Assembly: GCA_025769875.1 (NCBI GenBank)
Contig: JAGFNK010000138.1
Span: 50,620 to 114,619, forward strand
Origin: Russula earlei
Lineage: Eukaryota; Basidiomycota; Agaricomycetes; Russulales; Russulaceae
DNA: 64,000 nucleotides
Direction of reading: 5' to 3'
The first letter of the stretch is position 1. Each line of letters opens with the position of its first letter. Below the pieces are notes generated by a model. That model ran no database searches, had not been told where the DNA came from, and worked only from the letters and a program-made list of their open reading frames with translations. Made by a program: the position numbers and the translations under genes. This document shows, piece after piece, positions 46,613-57,779 of the stretch.

Positions 46613-47140
46613 CGTGTGGACGCAGAGTCGATAGACTATCTATAGAGTGTTCAGATCTGCACATAGGGGAGGCTGCTGTTAAAACATTAATATATTGCCT
46701 AGTCGCCATAGGCGTTGCTTCTCCGGAGTGCTTGATCAAACGGATTTCCGCGTCGGAACGGAGCGGAATACGGAAGCGGAACGGAAGTCCGCCATCCCAA
46801 GGTGAGACCTCCGAGATTACAGAAGCGGAGTGGAATCCGCCATCCCGAAGAAATCCGAGATGTGCCTTGATTGATCGATGTCTGTGTTAGCCGAGCGATC
46901 GCGTGTAACGCGGATCCCGAGGTATGACGCGATCTTGGCTAGATCTGTCAACTCGTAGCGCGTAGACAAAGATAAATATTGCGCCCGTAGATGTGAGCGC
47001 TGCCCGTAGATGTGAGCGTCGAGACCGCGAGGGTCGCCTAAGATAATGATGTCATCGGCAGAGAGGATGTGAAGCAAAATGATAGTGGAGCAAAATGATA
47101 ATGATAGTGGATCCCCCCGCGTCTTGGGCGATGACATATG

Positions 47141-47312
47141 TCCGCATGAGAATGCGTGAGCGCGAAGCCGAGATAAGTGCCCGCATGGGAATGCGTGCGC
47201 GTGAAACCGATGCCCGCATGAGAATGCGTGCGTATGACTTGTGAAGCCCGCATGAGAATGCGTGCGTGCTAAGTCGATGCCCGCATGAGAATGCGTGCAT
47301 GTAAACGCGAGT
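47141..47312. repeat. Five-unit 33-38-bp minisatellite inside the copia element
   Basis: The motif CCCGCATGAGAATGCGTGCG, itself nearly palindromic, starts at about 47142, 47180, 47213, 47247 and 47280. It interrupts the RT region and is not part of any copia protein. Confidence 0.8.
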
Positions 47313-50178
47313 CACTAAGGACTCCATGAGAACGTAAGTCCCATGTACGATAGGCCTGTGTAAGACCAAAAAGCGTTTTCGGTGTGATGAAACCTTGCGA
47401 TTGCTCCAAATAATTCTAATCTTCTTCACCCAGTGAGCCGATGACAAACGTCGACAAGACGTCCTCGGATCTCCCGATCCATATGCTAGCGTGGCCAACG
47501 CTGAACAAGAGTCGCTAAGACTCGGACCTGGCTACTGGTGAGAAGGTTTCATCGATGTCAATGCCTTGTAAATTGGGTGAACCCCTGTGCAGCTGAAACG
47601 CGCGCGAAATCTCCAAGATTTGCGTGCTGCACACCCATTCCGATAAGATCGACAAGATCCCAGGGACCATTTTTCGCAAGCGCGCCGATCACGTATGGAT
47701 ACGCGACTTGCCACTCATCGGCAAAATCCGATAAAGTGCCTTCCATATGTAGCCCACTGATCGTTTCCGCGTGGCCGAGCCGTATGTGATAAGCGCCCTC
47801 TCGCATCTGTGTGTGCAGTCCCTCCGAGACATTCGGAACGTGGACGCGAGCAAGACCCAAGATGTGTAACTGAGAGCGGATGCGGTGGACCAATGAATTG
47901 TCCCAATAATGCTGAGTGAGGATGGCGTAAACGGTATGGCGGAACGCGTGTAATTGGCTGTATAGGCGGGGTAAGGTATAGTGAGTGTGGTGTGAGGGAA
48001 TCTAATGGGGTTTCCGGAGGCGCGGAACGAAGTGCCGACGATCCGGTTCATGTGAAATTAAGGCAGAGAATGTCACCGGTCCTGTAGGGACCAAGAGTTG
48101 TGCAGGCGGAGCAGTGTCTGTAACATGTCCCCTGGCTATGCAGTATGCGCTTGTCGTGCGATAAGATCGCGATGGTCAGGCGTGTAGACATACGCCCTAC
48201 ATCTAAAGAAGGCGGAATTGTGAGACGACCGGAGTCAGTCCGTCCGTTCACAGTGTATGAAGTGTGCGTGCACAGAGAATGCGTGATGGAGTCCGATCAT
48301 TAGTATGGACGGCAGCGTTAGTACTAAGCTCCAGAACCCGAGAGTGAGACCAGCGCCGTGTAACTTTTGAACGCGTGTTGTCTTCAAGGGTCCGATTCCA
48401 TCTATCCGGCACTCTATTCTCCTGTGGTAAATCTGGCATTGTTAATCTATGTATGATCCCTCATTGAACTGATAAGTATGTGAGCGCGCGTTGCCTCAAT
48501 AGCTAGCGCCTCGTATTGGTCTCGCATGCAGCAGATCGGCTAAGGTGCTGTAGATAATTTTGTAGCCGAGGATCCGATCGCTAAGGGGAAACCCAGAAAA
48601 GAAGCGTTCGGTTGCCGAGTGTATACTCCGGACAGGATAACTGATCGCGATCCGTGAAGCCAAGCGAGATCCGGGTACCGGAATCACAGTAATAGATTAA
48701 CGCGCGTGTGGACATATGCCTCATGCGCTGATGCTGGATGTGGAATGATAGGACACTTCTTTGCACTTGTAGAGCTGGAGTTATGAAGTTAATACACAAT
48801 AGATTGTTCTCCAGCCAGCTGTGCGCGATCTTCCGATCTTTGATGTGTAAATTTGAACACCCCTCTTGAGTGTATGTGATGCATCCCTCGTTCCGAAGTA
48901 GCGCGCGTACTGTGTAGTCGCATGCATCGGCCTTCGGTACATGTAGAATGTCTATGAGAGTTAATAAGGATATCTCCAAGGCCTTCCGGCCAGCAGGACG
49001 GACGCAGATCCAGTCCCAATCTGTCTGATGACTGTATAACCTCCCAGAGTAATGGATTTGGAGGCCGGAGCGCAAATAACGAAGTCGGGGGTCCGGAACG
49101 GACTAATATGATGAGGAGCTCCGTAGTCGATCAAGATCTAGTTGCTGCGTAAAAGGGAAACCAGAATCTCATATTCATCGGACGTCCGATACCTCGGTGA
49201 TAGGAGCAGTATTGCCCACTATGTACGCTCTGATGTTTCTGTCAGTGCCTGTCACTTTTGTATTCGTCGCCTTCTCCTTCCGGTAGTCCAGACTGCGTGC
49301 CCAAGTTTATTGCAATAGCAGCATTGTATCTCGGACGTAGCGTTGTGTGTCTTTAGCGGAAGACTATATTTTGTGAGGCGGAGAGGCCGGCCCGACAACC
49401 ATCTTCATTTGATCCGTACCTGGATCGTGTGGGGAAAGGTTCATCGGAGCGCCGGAGGCTAGAATTTGTCGACGCGACAGCCGAGTAAGCGTCGGGTAAC
49501 GTGAAATGAAGATTCGATATGAATAAATGGTTATATTGGAGAGTGATCCATGCATCGTTTGTTGCAATCGCGGGAACGTCTGATGTGTGTCGTTTAACGT
49601 CTAGGAAGGTGCGTGTAAGGGATGCCCATGTGTAGAACGCTTGACATTGATCTGACGCCGCCGTATGCGCGTTTGAGTTCCTCCCACTTGAGCTTGCAAG
49701 TATACAATTTAGTGTCATTTTTGTTACTGCCGATGTGACCATCTGGATGTATATTTCAGAAGCGCGTGCGTCTAAAAGAGTTCTCCCTCAGCGTCCTAAG
49801 AAGTGTTGCTGGAGGGGCTATCATCTGTAACTGTAATGCGACGCGCGATGGGGTAATGGCCAGTAAGCGAGATGACCAAGCGAGTGATCAAGATCGAGGA
49901 GGGAACGTAAACATTAGGCGAGGTGCCGTGTGATTCGATTAGGTAAATGGGGTGATAAAGCCAATCTGGGCAAGTGGAGCAAATACGCGTGCCAGATGTT
50001 AGAAATCCGATCAGTACCCCTGACGCGTGGGTCAAAACTTCGATCCAAGTACCAAAAGTGTGGGGTGTCGTTCTGATGAACAGTGGCTCGTGAAGGAGAG
50101 AGAATGTGTCGATAGACTGTGTGAGCTTGTGTGTGGATTTCTGTCTTGGGAATTTAGTATTGGGCAGGGCCCATAACC

Positions 50179-50615
50179 TGTTGAATCGCGCAGTGATGAG
50201 GTAGATTAGATCGTAATAGATCTAATAAAAATGATATTCAGTTTCTGTGAGAAGAAACTGTTGTGTCATATTTACCTAATAAAAATGATACTACAACGCG
50301 TAATCAGCTACTGATAAGATCGTGAGATAGTAAGTACTTACTTCAGTTTCTGTGAGAAGAAACTGAAGTATCTACTGTATGTACGACGCTCTTAAGTATC
50401 TGAGAGCGTCCCTAATTATTTTGTCTATAGTAACTATCAAATTGTTTTCACGATCACTATGTGCTAGCTACCGATTGTCTTAGATCATACTATCAATTTT
50501 GTTATCGTACGCGTTTCAGCAACTGATCTGAAACGCTTATGTGGTCCGGGCCTGTGGGCCGCCCGGGCAGTTTGGGCCGACGCGTCAAACGCTTCGGCTA
50601 CTCTTTATCTCAACA
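50179..50615 (-). repeat. 5' LTR of the copia element
   Basis: 437 bp, identical to 45961-46397 except for one transition. Followed by the second target copy TGAAT. On the minus strand the bases next to it, GGTTATGGGCCCTGC (complement of 50164-50178), are the expected primer-binding position. Confidence 0.95.
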
Positions 50616-50784
50616 TGAATGGGGTGAAAATGAGCACAGTGTGGAGGTTTTCAAAGCACCAAAAAAAATTCTGTTGAGTACATCCCCAAACACAAAATCA
50701 GCTCACAAAAAGATTATGAATGTGGCAAAGGACCCACCTAATTCTGCATGCTGCACTAAAAGAACATCATTGTACAATGATCAC
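50616..50784. other. Short segment between copia element and solo LTR
   Basis: It contains the TGAAT target copy of the copia element at its left end and the ATCAC target copy of the solo LTR at its right end (50780-50784). An open frame crosses it on the plus strand (ENEHSVEVFKAPKKI) but has no recognisable family. Confidence 0.5.
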
Positions 50785-51778
50785 TGTTACAACATTTTCC
50801 TCTTACACTTACTTCTCACCTTTGCTATGGACTGCTTCCTTTGTATGTCCCTTTACTTACTGGTCTTGTGATCTCTTATGTCTTGTGATGTCTTCTGTGT
50901 TATCATGTGATCCATACATGTCCAGGTAACACTGGATTGCTGTTACTTTCCCTTTGTTTGGTTCTCTTTCCTTTTAGACTTACTTCTCAGTTTTGACTGT
51001 GCAATGCTGTGCATGTCGGAAAATTGGGAGGGCAATTATAATGAATTTTATTGCATTATATTGTGATTATATTTAAATATAATGCTATAAAATCCAATAT
51101 AATTGCCCTCCCAATTTTCCAACACACCTACTGTGCAGCACAGCCACTTGGTTCTGACTCATTTGTGGCCTTATTTCTATGACTCCTACTTGGTATGACT
51201 CCTACTATACTAGTAGCACAGTCAAAGCGCAGCTGCTGCTGCACTTCTCCTGTATATATAAGCTCAGTACTTTGTGACCAAAGCCCTAAGCTTGGTCTCT
51301 TGTAGAATCCAACCTACTCTTGTCCAAACATATTCACCTGCAACCCACTCCACTCCTAATCCTCAAACCACATCCACCTCTCCATTTCATCAACTCTTCA
51401 CACACACACATCATCTACCATCTACTCTTTGCCTTTCCCTTCCTCCCCTAAGAGTCTCTCTTCAGTCTACTGAGAAGAGCTCTTGTCCTTCAAGACATAC
51501 CTTTCTCTCTCTGTGTGTTCAAGGTCTATGACAGACTTGAATGCATATAGCTAGTGGAACCAGCCCTAGTCTATCCCATTACAAACTTACCCTAGCTTCT
51601 CAATGGACCAAGTCATACTAGGAAGGGTCTATTGGCCATAACCTGTTTAGCATAAAACACTTTGACTGCTGCAGAGATCTTTACTCTTTACAATGGGAAC
51701 CAGCCTGTTCATCAGAACACACTTCTACTATCAACTTGACTTCAGGCTTGAGAACTGACATGGCTTGTTACTGTGACA
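50785..51778 (+). repeat. Solo LTR, family B
   Basis: 994 bp from TGTTACAACATT to GTTACTGTGACA, flanked on both sides by ATCAC (50780-50784, 51779-51783). With a perfect 5-bp target duplication and no interior, it is a solo LTR left by recombination between two LTRs. It has the same TATA block (CTGTATATATAAGC near 51250) as the copy at 3173-4054 and carries a nested palindrome at 51014-51124. Confidence 0.93.
51014..51124. mobile_element. Nested 111-bp palindromic MITE
   Basis: The left terminus TGTCGGAAAATTGGGAGGGC and the right terminus are inverted repeats with one mismatch, and nearly the whole 111 bp is one imperfect palindrome (…TATATTTAAATATA… at the centre). It is flanked by CA on both sides (51012-51013, 51125-51126). 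The homologous LTR at 3173-4054 has the uninterrupted site GCTGTGCACTTACTG. This proves insertion. No coding capacity. The transposase family is unknown. Confidence 0.92.
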
Positions 51779-52011
51779 ATCACCCCTTCCCAGCATTGCA
51801 ATGGATTGAATTTTGGCACCTGAGTATCCAGCAATGATCAGTCCAGCCTAAAAACTCAGGAGAAAACTGTTAAAATTCATGAAACTACACAACTAAGAGA
51901 GAGAAGCATACTGTACCAATTAAATCAATTTGTCAGTCACAGGTCACAGGCAGTTGACATCTTTTCACAAAAAGTGTCACGCTCCAGAAAAGGCAAGCAC
52001 CCCACCAACTT

Positions 52012-52602
52012 TGTTATGATCTACCCCCTTGTTGGTTCATCACTAACCACTTCTGTTATTGTTCTCTTCTGTCACCTCATCCCTCTGGTTCTGTTTCATT
52101 TCTTGATGTTGATTGACAGCTGTTGCTTCACCTTCTTGTGTTTCACCTGTTGTTGATCCCCTTTTGCCATTGGCTCACCTTTTATCTATTGTTCTGCATA
52201 TAGTACTGTACAGCCTTGCTACATACAGTATTTAAGCACCTGTAGAAGCTGGGGAATGCCCCAAGCTTAGCTTTGTCCCATTTACTGTCGCATCCATTGC
52301 CCTGTATCCTCTCTCAATCACAACTTGCTTGTGCTGGCCTACACTCTGCTTGACCTGAGCACACCTCAAGGAACTCTTGTATTCCTCTTCCTCCTCTGCC
52401 TCTCTCTCATTGTCCTCCTCTTCTGTGAAACCAGAAGATTGACTCTGTCTGCAGGCTGAGTCATTGTCTGACTTGGTCTTGAGATGCTAAACCCTTGATC
52501 CGGTCTCTTTGAGCTGGCCCCACTGAACCCTTGAATCAAGTCACAGGGACTTGGCCCCACTGAATCCTGAGCTAATGCTCCAATGGCTGCAACGCTATAA
52601 CA
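52012..52602 (+). repeat. LTR family A, plus orientation
   Basis: 591 bp from TGTTATGATCTACCCCC to AACGCTATAACA, matching the minus-strand LTR at 4397-5016. A TATA-like ACAGTATTTAAGCACC lies near 52230. Flanks (AACTT and ATGAC) are not a target duplication. Confidence 0.8.
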
Positions 52603-53549
52603 ATGACTTGATACCTTGCGTTGTCCAGCTTCAGTCCTCTTCTTATGTCTAGATTTCCTTTCATATGCCTGTCTTTTGTGCTTTTCCTGTCCCTTAGCCT
52701 TAGTTCCCACCTGTATATGCTACCATCTTGAATAAAGTTGCCCTGTTGTCCTCTTATCATCTGTGTGAACCTGAGTGCAGTTGAATGAACAAACACATTC
52801 TTGCATTCCTACTAGGTGCTCCTCCCAATCAAAAACACTATGGGGCTGCCTCAAGACAGCCCATGGGTACAACATGAGGGCAAAATAATAGATATTGACC
52901 ATGATTTTGAGTTGTAATTCATCTAATACACATGTGGAGGTGGCTTGAGTCCAGCTCCACCAATTTTCACTCAAATCTCATGAAAACAATGGGGCTGCCT
53001 AGCCCTCATTCAGGCGATTCAGGGACAATAGGTTTCATATGAAGTGAAGGTGTTTTGAGGGAGATATTCATCCTGCATGTTTGAGGGGGTTTTCTGCACC
53101 AATTTGGGTTGAATTCAAGCTCCACCAAGTGCGCTGAAAATGGCAATAACCTCAGATGCAAATTACAATGAAGACATCTCAAGGACATTGTAGAGCTTGT
53201 GAGACACAAGCTTGACACTGTGGCCAAAGGCCACAAAGGTGAGACTACTTACATGACTATGGATATTGCCTTGATATTATCCCAGAAAATCCTACATACA
53301 GAAAGTGTATTTGAAGAGACTCAAAAGGAGCAAACAACATAGTGCAACATTGTGCATTGTTGTCCCAAAACTCCTCCTATGTGCCTTCTCCAATCCACAC
53401 TCCCATGTGCTGATTGCTGTGTGCTCAGGCTTTCTTCTCAAATCTTCACCACATGTTGTCTGGACCCTATCAAGAAGTGTCCAGGTTGTGTGTTCTGCAA
53501 TGTCAGTGGGTTTGGCCCCTTCTTGTAATCAGAGGGTCTTTGGGCATTT
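52603..53549. repeat. Repeat-derived spacer with the dispersed block of 17690
   Basis: The left part may be interior sequence of the family A element. Bases about 53145-53340 repeat the block at 17690-17895. No gene is supported. The open frames here are short and unfeatured. Confidence 0.5.
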
Positions 53550-53765
53550 TGTTATGATCTGTCCCTCATTGGTTCATCACTAACCCCCTGTTTGATCTTA
53601 CTATTTTTACATTTCACCCTTGTCCCCTTGGTTATGTTTCATCTCTTGATCTTGATCTTGATCTTCTATTGATTCATGTTTCACTTTGATCTCCCTAACT
53701 ATGTTTCAGCTATTGTTCTGATCCCTTTTTGCCACTGGTTTTGCCCTATCTATTGGTCTGGACAA
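53550..53765 (+). repeat. LTR family A, 3'-truncated
   Basis: Starts TGTTATGATCTGTCCCTC and follows the other family A LTRs for about 215 bp, ending near TATCTATTGGTCTGG. The right boundary is approximate. A short TTGATC microsatellite (GATCTTGATCTTGATCTT) sits at about 53650. Confidence 0.65.
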
Positions 53766-54052
53766 GGCCTCAGAGTAAGGACAATAACTTCATTGTTCCA
53801 ACAGGGGTAGAGGTAATTGTCATATGACATCATGCTGGTAATGCATTAAGGGAGGCAAGGAGCAGTTCATAAAAGTGCCTCTTGTGCATCACATCAGTAA
53901 AATAAAAAATCAATCACATGCTGAGGAGAGCCATGACTTCTAGTAAGTGTACATTTTACAACATATAATGAGATTGTAGGAATATATTGTGAATGCCAGA
54001 GAATTACCTCACTACAATCATGAGGTTGTTGCTCGTCTTCATCGATAACACA

Positions 54053-55747
54053 CTAGCTCAATAATCGCGGCCCACCCCTTCTCCGCCGGCTCTTAACTGC
54101 CTCCCGATGCCTCCGCTTCCAATCGTGCGTGAGTTCTCCACGCGAAGCCTCCCAGCGCGATCTAATCTGGGCTTCTTCCTCCGTCCGCGCAAACTTGACT
54201 TTGGGCTGGTGGCCCTTTGAGTTTGACTTTTGTGGGAAGAAAAAGGGCAATGTCGCCTCCATCGATTTTGATATTGGTATGGGTGTGGGTGTTGTGTATG
54301 GGTGGGTGACAACAGCAGACCCGAGGGAGGTTCGCGCGGGTGCGCTGTTGGCGAAGGCGGGCCTGTCCAAGTCGAGGTCGAGATCCATGTCGAGACTGAG
54401 ATGGCCAATCAACGAGAAGCCTGGTCGTTGGACTGATGAATGGTCATGACGCCAGGCAGCACGAACCGGAACGCACCTTCCTCTTCGCGAGGCGCAAACA
54501 AATCCTTGAGTTTTGTTGCTGACGGCACGCGGTCGGTGTTTCGCGACGTAGTTGTGCTCTGCGTTGGGTGACCGGCAGGACTGCTTTCTTTCTTTCGAGC
54601 ACTAGGAACGACCTCAAAGTCGGTCGCGTCACGCAGCCTTGGAGAGGTGGAGGGCACTGCATTCGTATAAGGCGCAGCGGCGACCTGCTCCTTTTCTGAA
54701 TCAACACTCTCCGCTCCGCCCCGGTCTTCGTTCGCCTCACCGAAAATGGAGCTCAGAAGGTGCAGCGCCCTCGCCTTCTCTGCTTCCAAGTCAGTGCTCG
54801 CTGGGTCAAAGGGGACACGCGGCGACACGTCACGCGGTGCAGATGGCTCGGCACGCAGGGCTACATCCAAGTTATCGTCTGCCGGACTCTGTGTGGCGTC
54901 GAGGATCTCTTCCACCTCCTCGACCTCCGTAGTTTCACCGTTCCCGTCGCCGCTAGCTTCTCCGCCGGGAAGCAAAGCAGGGGAGAACGCCGTCTGTTCA
55001 CCACCCAAAAATATGCCACTGAGATGCATACTACCCCATCGCAGTGGGTCGATCGTCCGCACGCGCGCACGCGCAGGTGGCATAGCGGAAGCCCACTTCC
55101 TCCTCGCTTTGCCTTGCCCTTTGGAGATATCTTGTGATTTGATCACGTCAAGAGGTGGTCCGAGTGGGCGCGCGGGGCGCATACGCATGGGGCGAATAAG
55201 CCGCCCGAGCGGGGTGACTCGCCATTGGGGGCGTTGGGGGACGTTTTCGAGAGTGACAAGGGACATGTCCTGGGCGTGTCTGCCGTGTAAACCACGAACA
55301 AGTCGCCTTCGTGTCCGCGGACGGGTCTCCTCCGCCTGCATAGACGCGTTCTCATGCAAAATGCTTTACACATGCGGAAAATAAGGATTGGCAAATGGAA
55401 CCAGGGTTCGTTGAGGCTTACCGCTCACGAAAGTCAGGCTTTGCTTCTCCAATGCGCAGTTTTGCGCCTTTCCACGTTGAACCACTAAGTAGGTTCATGC
55501 CTGGTAGGAATAAGCAAGAAGGAAAGTCGGTCGGCAAGGGAAACGTACATCTCGATAGCTGCGTCTTGGTCGTCTCCAAAGTGATATAGGCGAAATTGCG
55601 TGGCTGGCCGAGTGCATCCAGTTTACCGAGGCCGTCCAGTGCAGATACTGAACCAAAGGAAGCAAGACGACGGGAAAGGTCATCAGAGGTAATTGCTGGT
55701 GTCAGACCAGAGATATGAAGTCTTTTTGTAATTTGGTCTCCCGTCAT
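54053..55747 (-). CDS. NOP8: NOP8/NOL8-like nucleolar RNA-binding protein
   Basis: Four exons (55549-55747, 55422-55500, 54477-55363, 54053-54420) give 510 residues in consistent phase. The RRM occupies residues 1-95: KRLHISGLTPAITSDDL, RNFAYITLETT and the family-typical end LLSGSTWKGAKLRIGEAKPD. A long acidic, low-complexity middle follows. The C-terminus has GFSLIGHLSLDMDLDLD and a basic KRRHREAVKSRRRRGG tail. GFSLIGHL appears only when the 54-nt intron 54421-54476 is removed. Yeast Nop8 acts in the nucleolus in 60S ribosomal subunit assembly. It starts 99 bp from the divergent HUA1-like gene. Confidence 0.8.
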
Positions 55748-55846
55748 TGTTGTCGATAAGAGTAAGCTGAGCCAATGTGTCAGCTCGGTCGTCAAGAAAC
55801 GTCCCCCCCCCTTTCTTTACCACTCCATTGACCTTCGTACGACACA
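55748..55846. promoter_or_regulatory. 99-bp divergent promoter
   Basis: Only 99 bp separate the start codons of the NOP8-like (minus) and HUA1-like (plus) genes, so both untranslated leaders and core promoters must share or overlap this space. A C8 run lies at 55804. Confidence 0.6.
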
Positions 55847-57273
55847 ATGAGCAGCAAACAATTCCAGCCATCTCATAATCCCTTTCGCACTCCCACTGGG
55901 ACCCCGGCTTCGTCAGGCCTACCCCAATATAGCCCTCAGGCGTCTGTAACCGCATCCCCACCGAGCCATTCCAAGGGACGACAGAGAGACCCTCCTTCCG
56001 ATGACGAAGGATCACCAGAATCTCTCCCTGGCCTTACGCCAAGGATTTCCTCCGCAAGTCCTTCCTACACCACCCGACCTTCCACCGATCCCCCTCCGTC
56101 CCTTCCTCGTTCACAGTACGCACAACCTCCAACTGCACCACCGTCTCTCCCTCCGCGACCGTCTCTCCCTCCGCGCCCGTCTTCCGACGTATCCGCCCCC
56201 TCTCAGCCATCTAGTACATTGCCGATAGACGACTTTTCTCCTGATGACATCCCGGACACTGCCCCTCCCGCTTACTCAGTGACAGCGGACGTCGGCGGGG
56301 GTGAACTTGTCGTCGCGCAGGGTCCTCGAAGACCTTTCCAGAGGGCACCTGGGCCATTCTTGCAGTCCCCAGCAGCACCCGTCCCGCCGCGGGAGCAGCG
56401 ACGGCAACAGCAACCGCTGCAGGTCGAGCCCCCCCGGTTCGCACCACCATCTGGCCTTCCACCGGGTTCTTTCCCTGGGCGTCCACAGTCCCAGATCTCG
56501 AATTTCACCCAGGACCGCCACAATATGGACACTGCTTCCCTGAGCCCTGACACGCAACCGCAGCAGCCACATCAAGCTCTGTACGACCCACCACCTGGTG
56601 CACCACCCCCTCCACGTCGTCCTCGCGCTGCGTCGACTTCAAGCGGAGCAGGATCTACAGCACCGCCTGCGAGCGATGGGCGGCCAACAACCACCCCCAC
56701 GCCGGGCCATCCCCTGCTGTACAAAGGCAAGACTCTCCTCTACCCTGCAACTTATACGTGTCCAAAATGTACGCTCTCCCTTCTCGCACTCTCCCGCAAA
56801 AATTCACTTACGCTCTATTCCCGATGTATAAAGGTCAGAATACAGGCTACAAGAACTTCGACCCGTCGCACCCGTGCCGCAAATGCTGGGACCGCTTTGG
56901 CACACCGTTTACGTCTATACTTGACTCGAGCCCATGGGGAAGCCAGGACAGTGGGAGCACGAGCCAGAGTCAGCAAGGCCGCTCATTCCAGCGCCCGCTG
57001 CCCGCATTCAAGCCTCCCCAAGCGCGCCCGCTGCCGCCATCGATGCCCGGTGCGTATCCTATCCCACCCGGAATGGGACAAGGTAATGGCCGCCCTGTGC
57101 AAATCCAGTTCGGTGCTATGGCCCCGCCAGGTGCAACTGTCGTAATGCCAGGCGATCCACGCATTGGCGGGCGGCTCTGCTGGCGGTGTGGTGGTCGCGG
57201 CACGACTCCATTCCTGATCTTTGACGAGTTGCCATGTGAGACTTGTGGAGGTATTGGGAGATTGCTGAATTAA
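55847..57273 (+). CDS. HUA1: HUA1-like zinc-ribbon protein
   Basis: Two exons (55847-56768, 56834-57273) give 453 residues. Residues 1-290 are Pro/Ser/Gln-rich and contain PPAYSV near 145, a PPxY-type site for WW-domain (Rsp5-class) ligases. The ordered part starts at LLYKGKTLLYPATYTCPKC, continues across the splice with QNTGYKNFDPSHPCRKCW, and closes with paired CxxC motifs CWRCGGRG and CETCGGIGR, as in yeast Hua1. The first Cys pair is completed at the exon junction (T plus GT), which supports the intron. Yeast Hua1 is cytoplasmic and linked to actin-patch assembly and Rsp5-dependent ubiquitination. That is consistent with PPxY but unproven here. Confidence 0.85.
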
Positions 57274-57428
57274 AACGGTTTCCTGTTCGGCATGCGAATA
57301 ATAACGTGTGTGTATGGTATGGATTGGGGTCAATTAAGAAGTGCTGCGACTATGCATGACCTGCGTGACTTGAGGCGATAAGTATCAGTTCCCGCCTCTT
57401 CATACGGGTGGCATACCAGCGCGATATA

Positions 57429-57662
57429 CTATCGTCCCTCCCCTGCAGACTTTCGTCTCTTCTGCGACTCATCGAGCAGGGCTTGGTTGAGCTTTTGTAA
57501 TTGGACCGTGACGGTTTTGTCGCCACCTTTCAGGGTCGAGTTGCGATTCTCGAAATCGTCGAGAAAAGCCTGAATACGTGTCTGGGCACGCTTCGCTGAT
57601 AGCTTCTTGCTGGTGATTGTGGTAATGCGAGCAGGCGGGTCTGAGACGTTGATGTTGTCCAT
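57429..57662 (-). CDS. Small conserved-looking protein, function unknown
   Basis: A single 77-residue frame starting MDNINVSDPPARITTITSKK. It has no signal peptide or membrane span. The middle (about residues 20-66) is predicted by composition to be helical and polar (RAQTRIQAFLDDF, VTVQLQKLNQALLDE), and the tail is basic. It converges on the HUA1-like gene (155 bp between stops) and diverges from coronin (117 bp between starts), so the compact spacing itself argues for a real gene. I do not recognise the family. Confidence 0.55.
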   Translation of the reverse strand: MDNINVSDPPARITTITSKKLSAKRAQTRIQAFLDDFENRNSTLKGGDKTVTVQLQKLNQALLDESQKRRKSAGEGR

Positions 57663-57779
57663 GATCAAGTCGAAACGAGCGGGTTTTGCCGACGAGCTCC
57701 CCTCCCCTTCCACACAACGCTTGACGACTGCTACGAGCAGCCAGCACACCCCTTCCGAACAGAATCAAAGTCAAGGGAG

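Larger units (their letters stand above)
46400..50100 (-). pseudogene. Copia gag-pol remnants
   Basis: Read on the minus strand, pieces appear in the expected order. Gag N-terminus near 50000 (DWLYHPIYLIESHGT). Gag C-terminus at 49742-49360 (FLDVKRHTSD, LPDAYSAVAS). A damaged zinc knuckle near 49310 (CYCNKLGHA). Protease/integrase at 49075-48580 (IDILHVPKADACD, FTQEGCS-like YTQEGCSNL, KDRKIAHSWLENNL, MRHMSTRAL). The integrase-to-RT linker at 47893-47560 (EIGALAKNG-like IGALAKNGPWDLVDL, AAQGFTQ). RT start near 47530 (GIDIDETFSPVA). RT catalytic region at 47137-46820 (ADDIIILGDPRGL, LGIRVTRDR). Stops and frameshifts separate nearly all of these. The canonical YVDD is ADD here. No functional product is possible. 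Confidence 0.85.
45961..50615 (-). mobile_element. Ty1/copia element, intact ends, ruined interior
   Basis: A 4655-bp element with 437-bp LTRs and a perfect target duplication TGAAT (45956-45960 and 50616-50620). Orientation is minus: coding remnants run gag, integrase, RT from high to low coordinates, and a G-rich polypurine run (complement of TCCCCCC at 46398) abuts the 3' LTR. The LTRs differ at a single position (T at 46288 against C in the other), so insertion is recent. The interior cannot encode any full protein. At 3781 bp it is shorter than a typical copia interior. Inference: a non-autonomous copy mobilised by a relative. Confidence 0.93.

Noticed and set aside
47141..47312. Regularly spaced short repeats as a CRISPR array
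   Set aside because: Eukaryotic locus, spacers of only 13-18 bp, no cas genes, and the array lies inside a retrotransposon.
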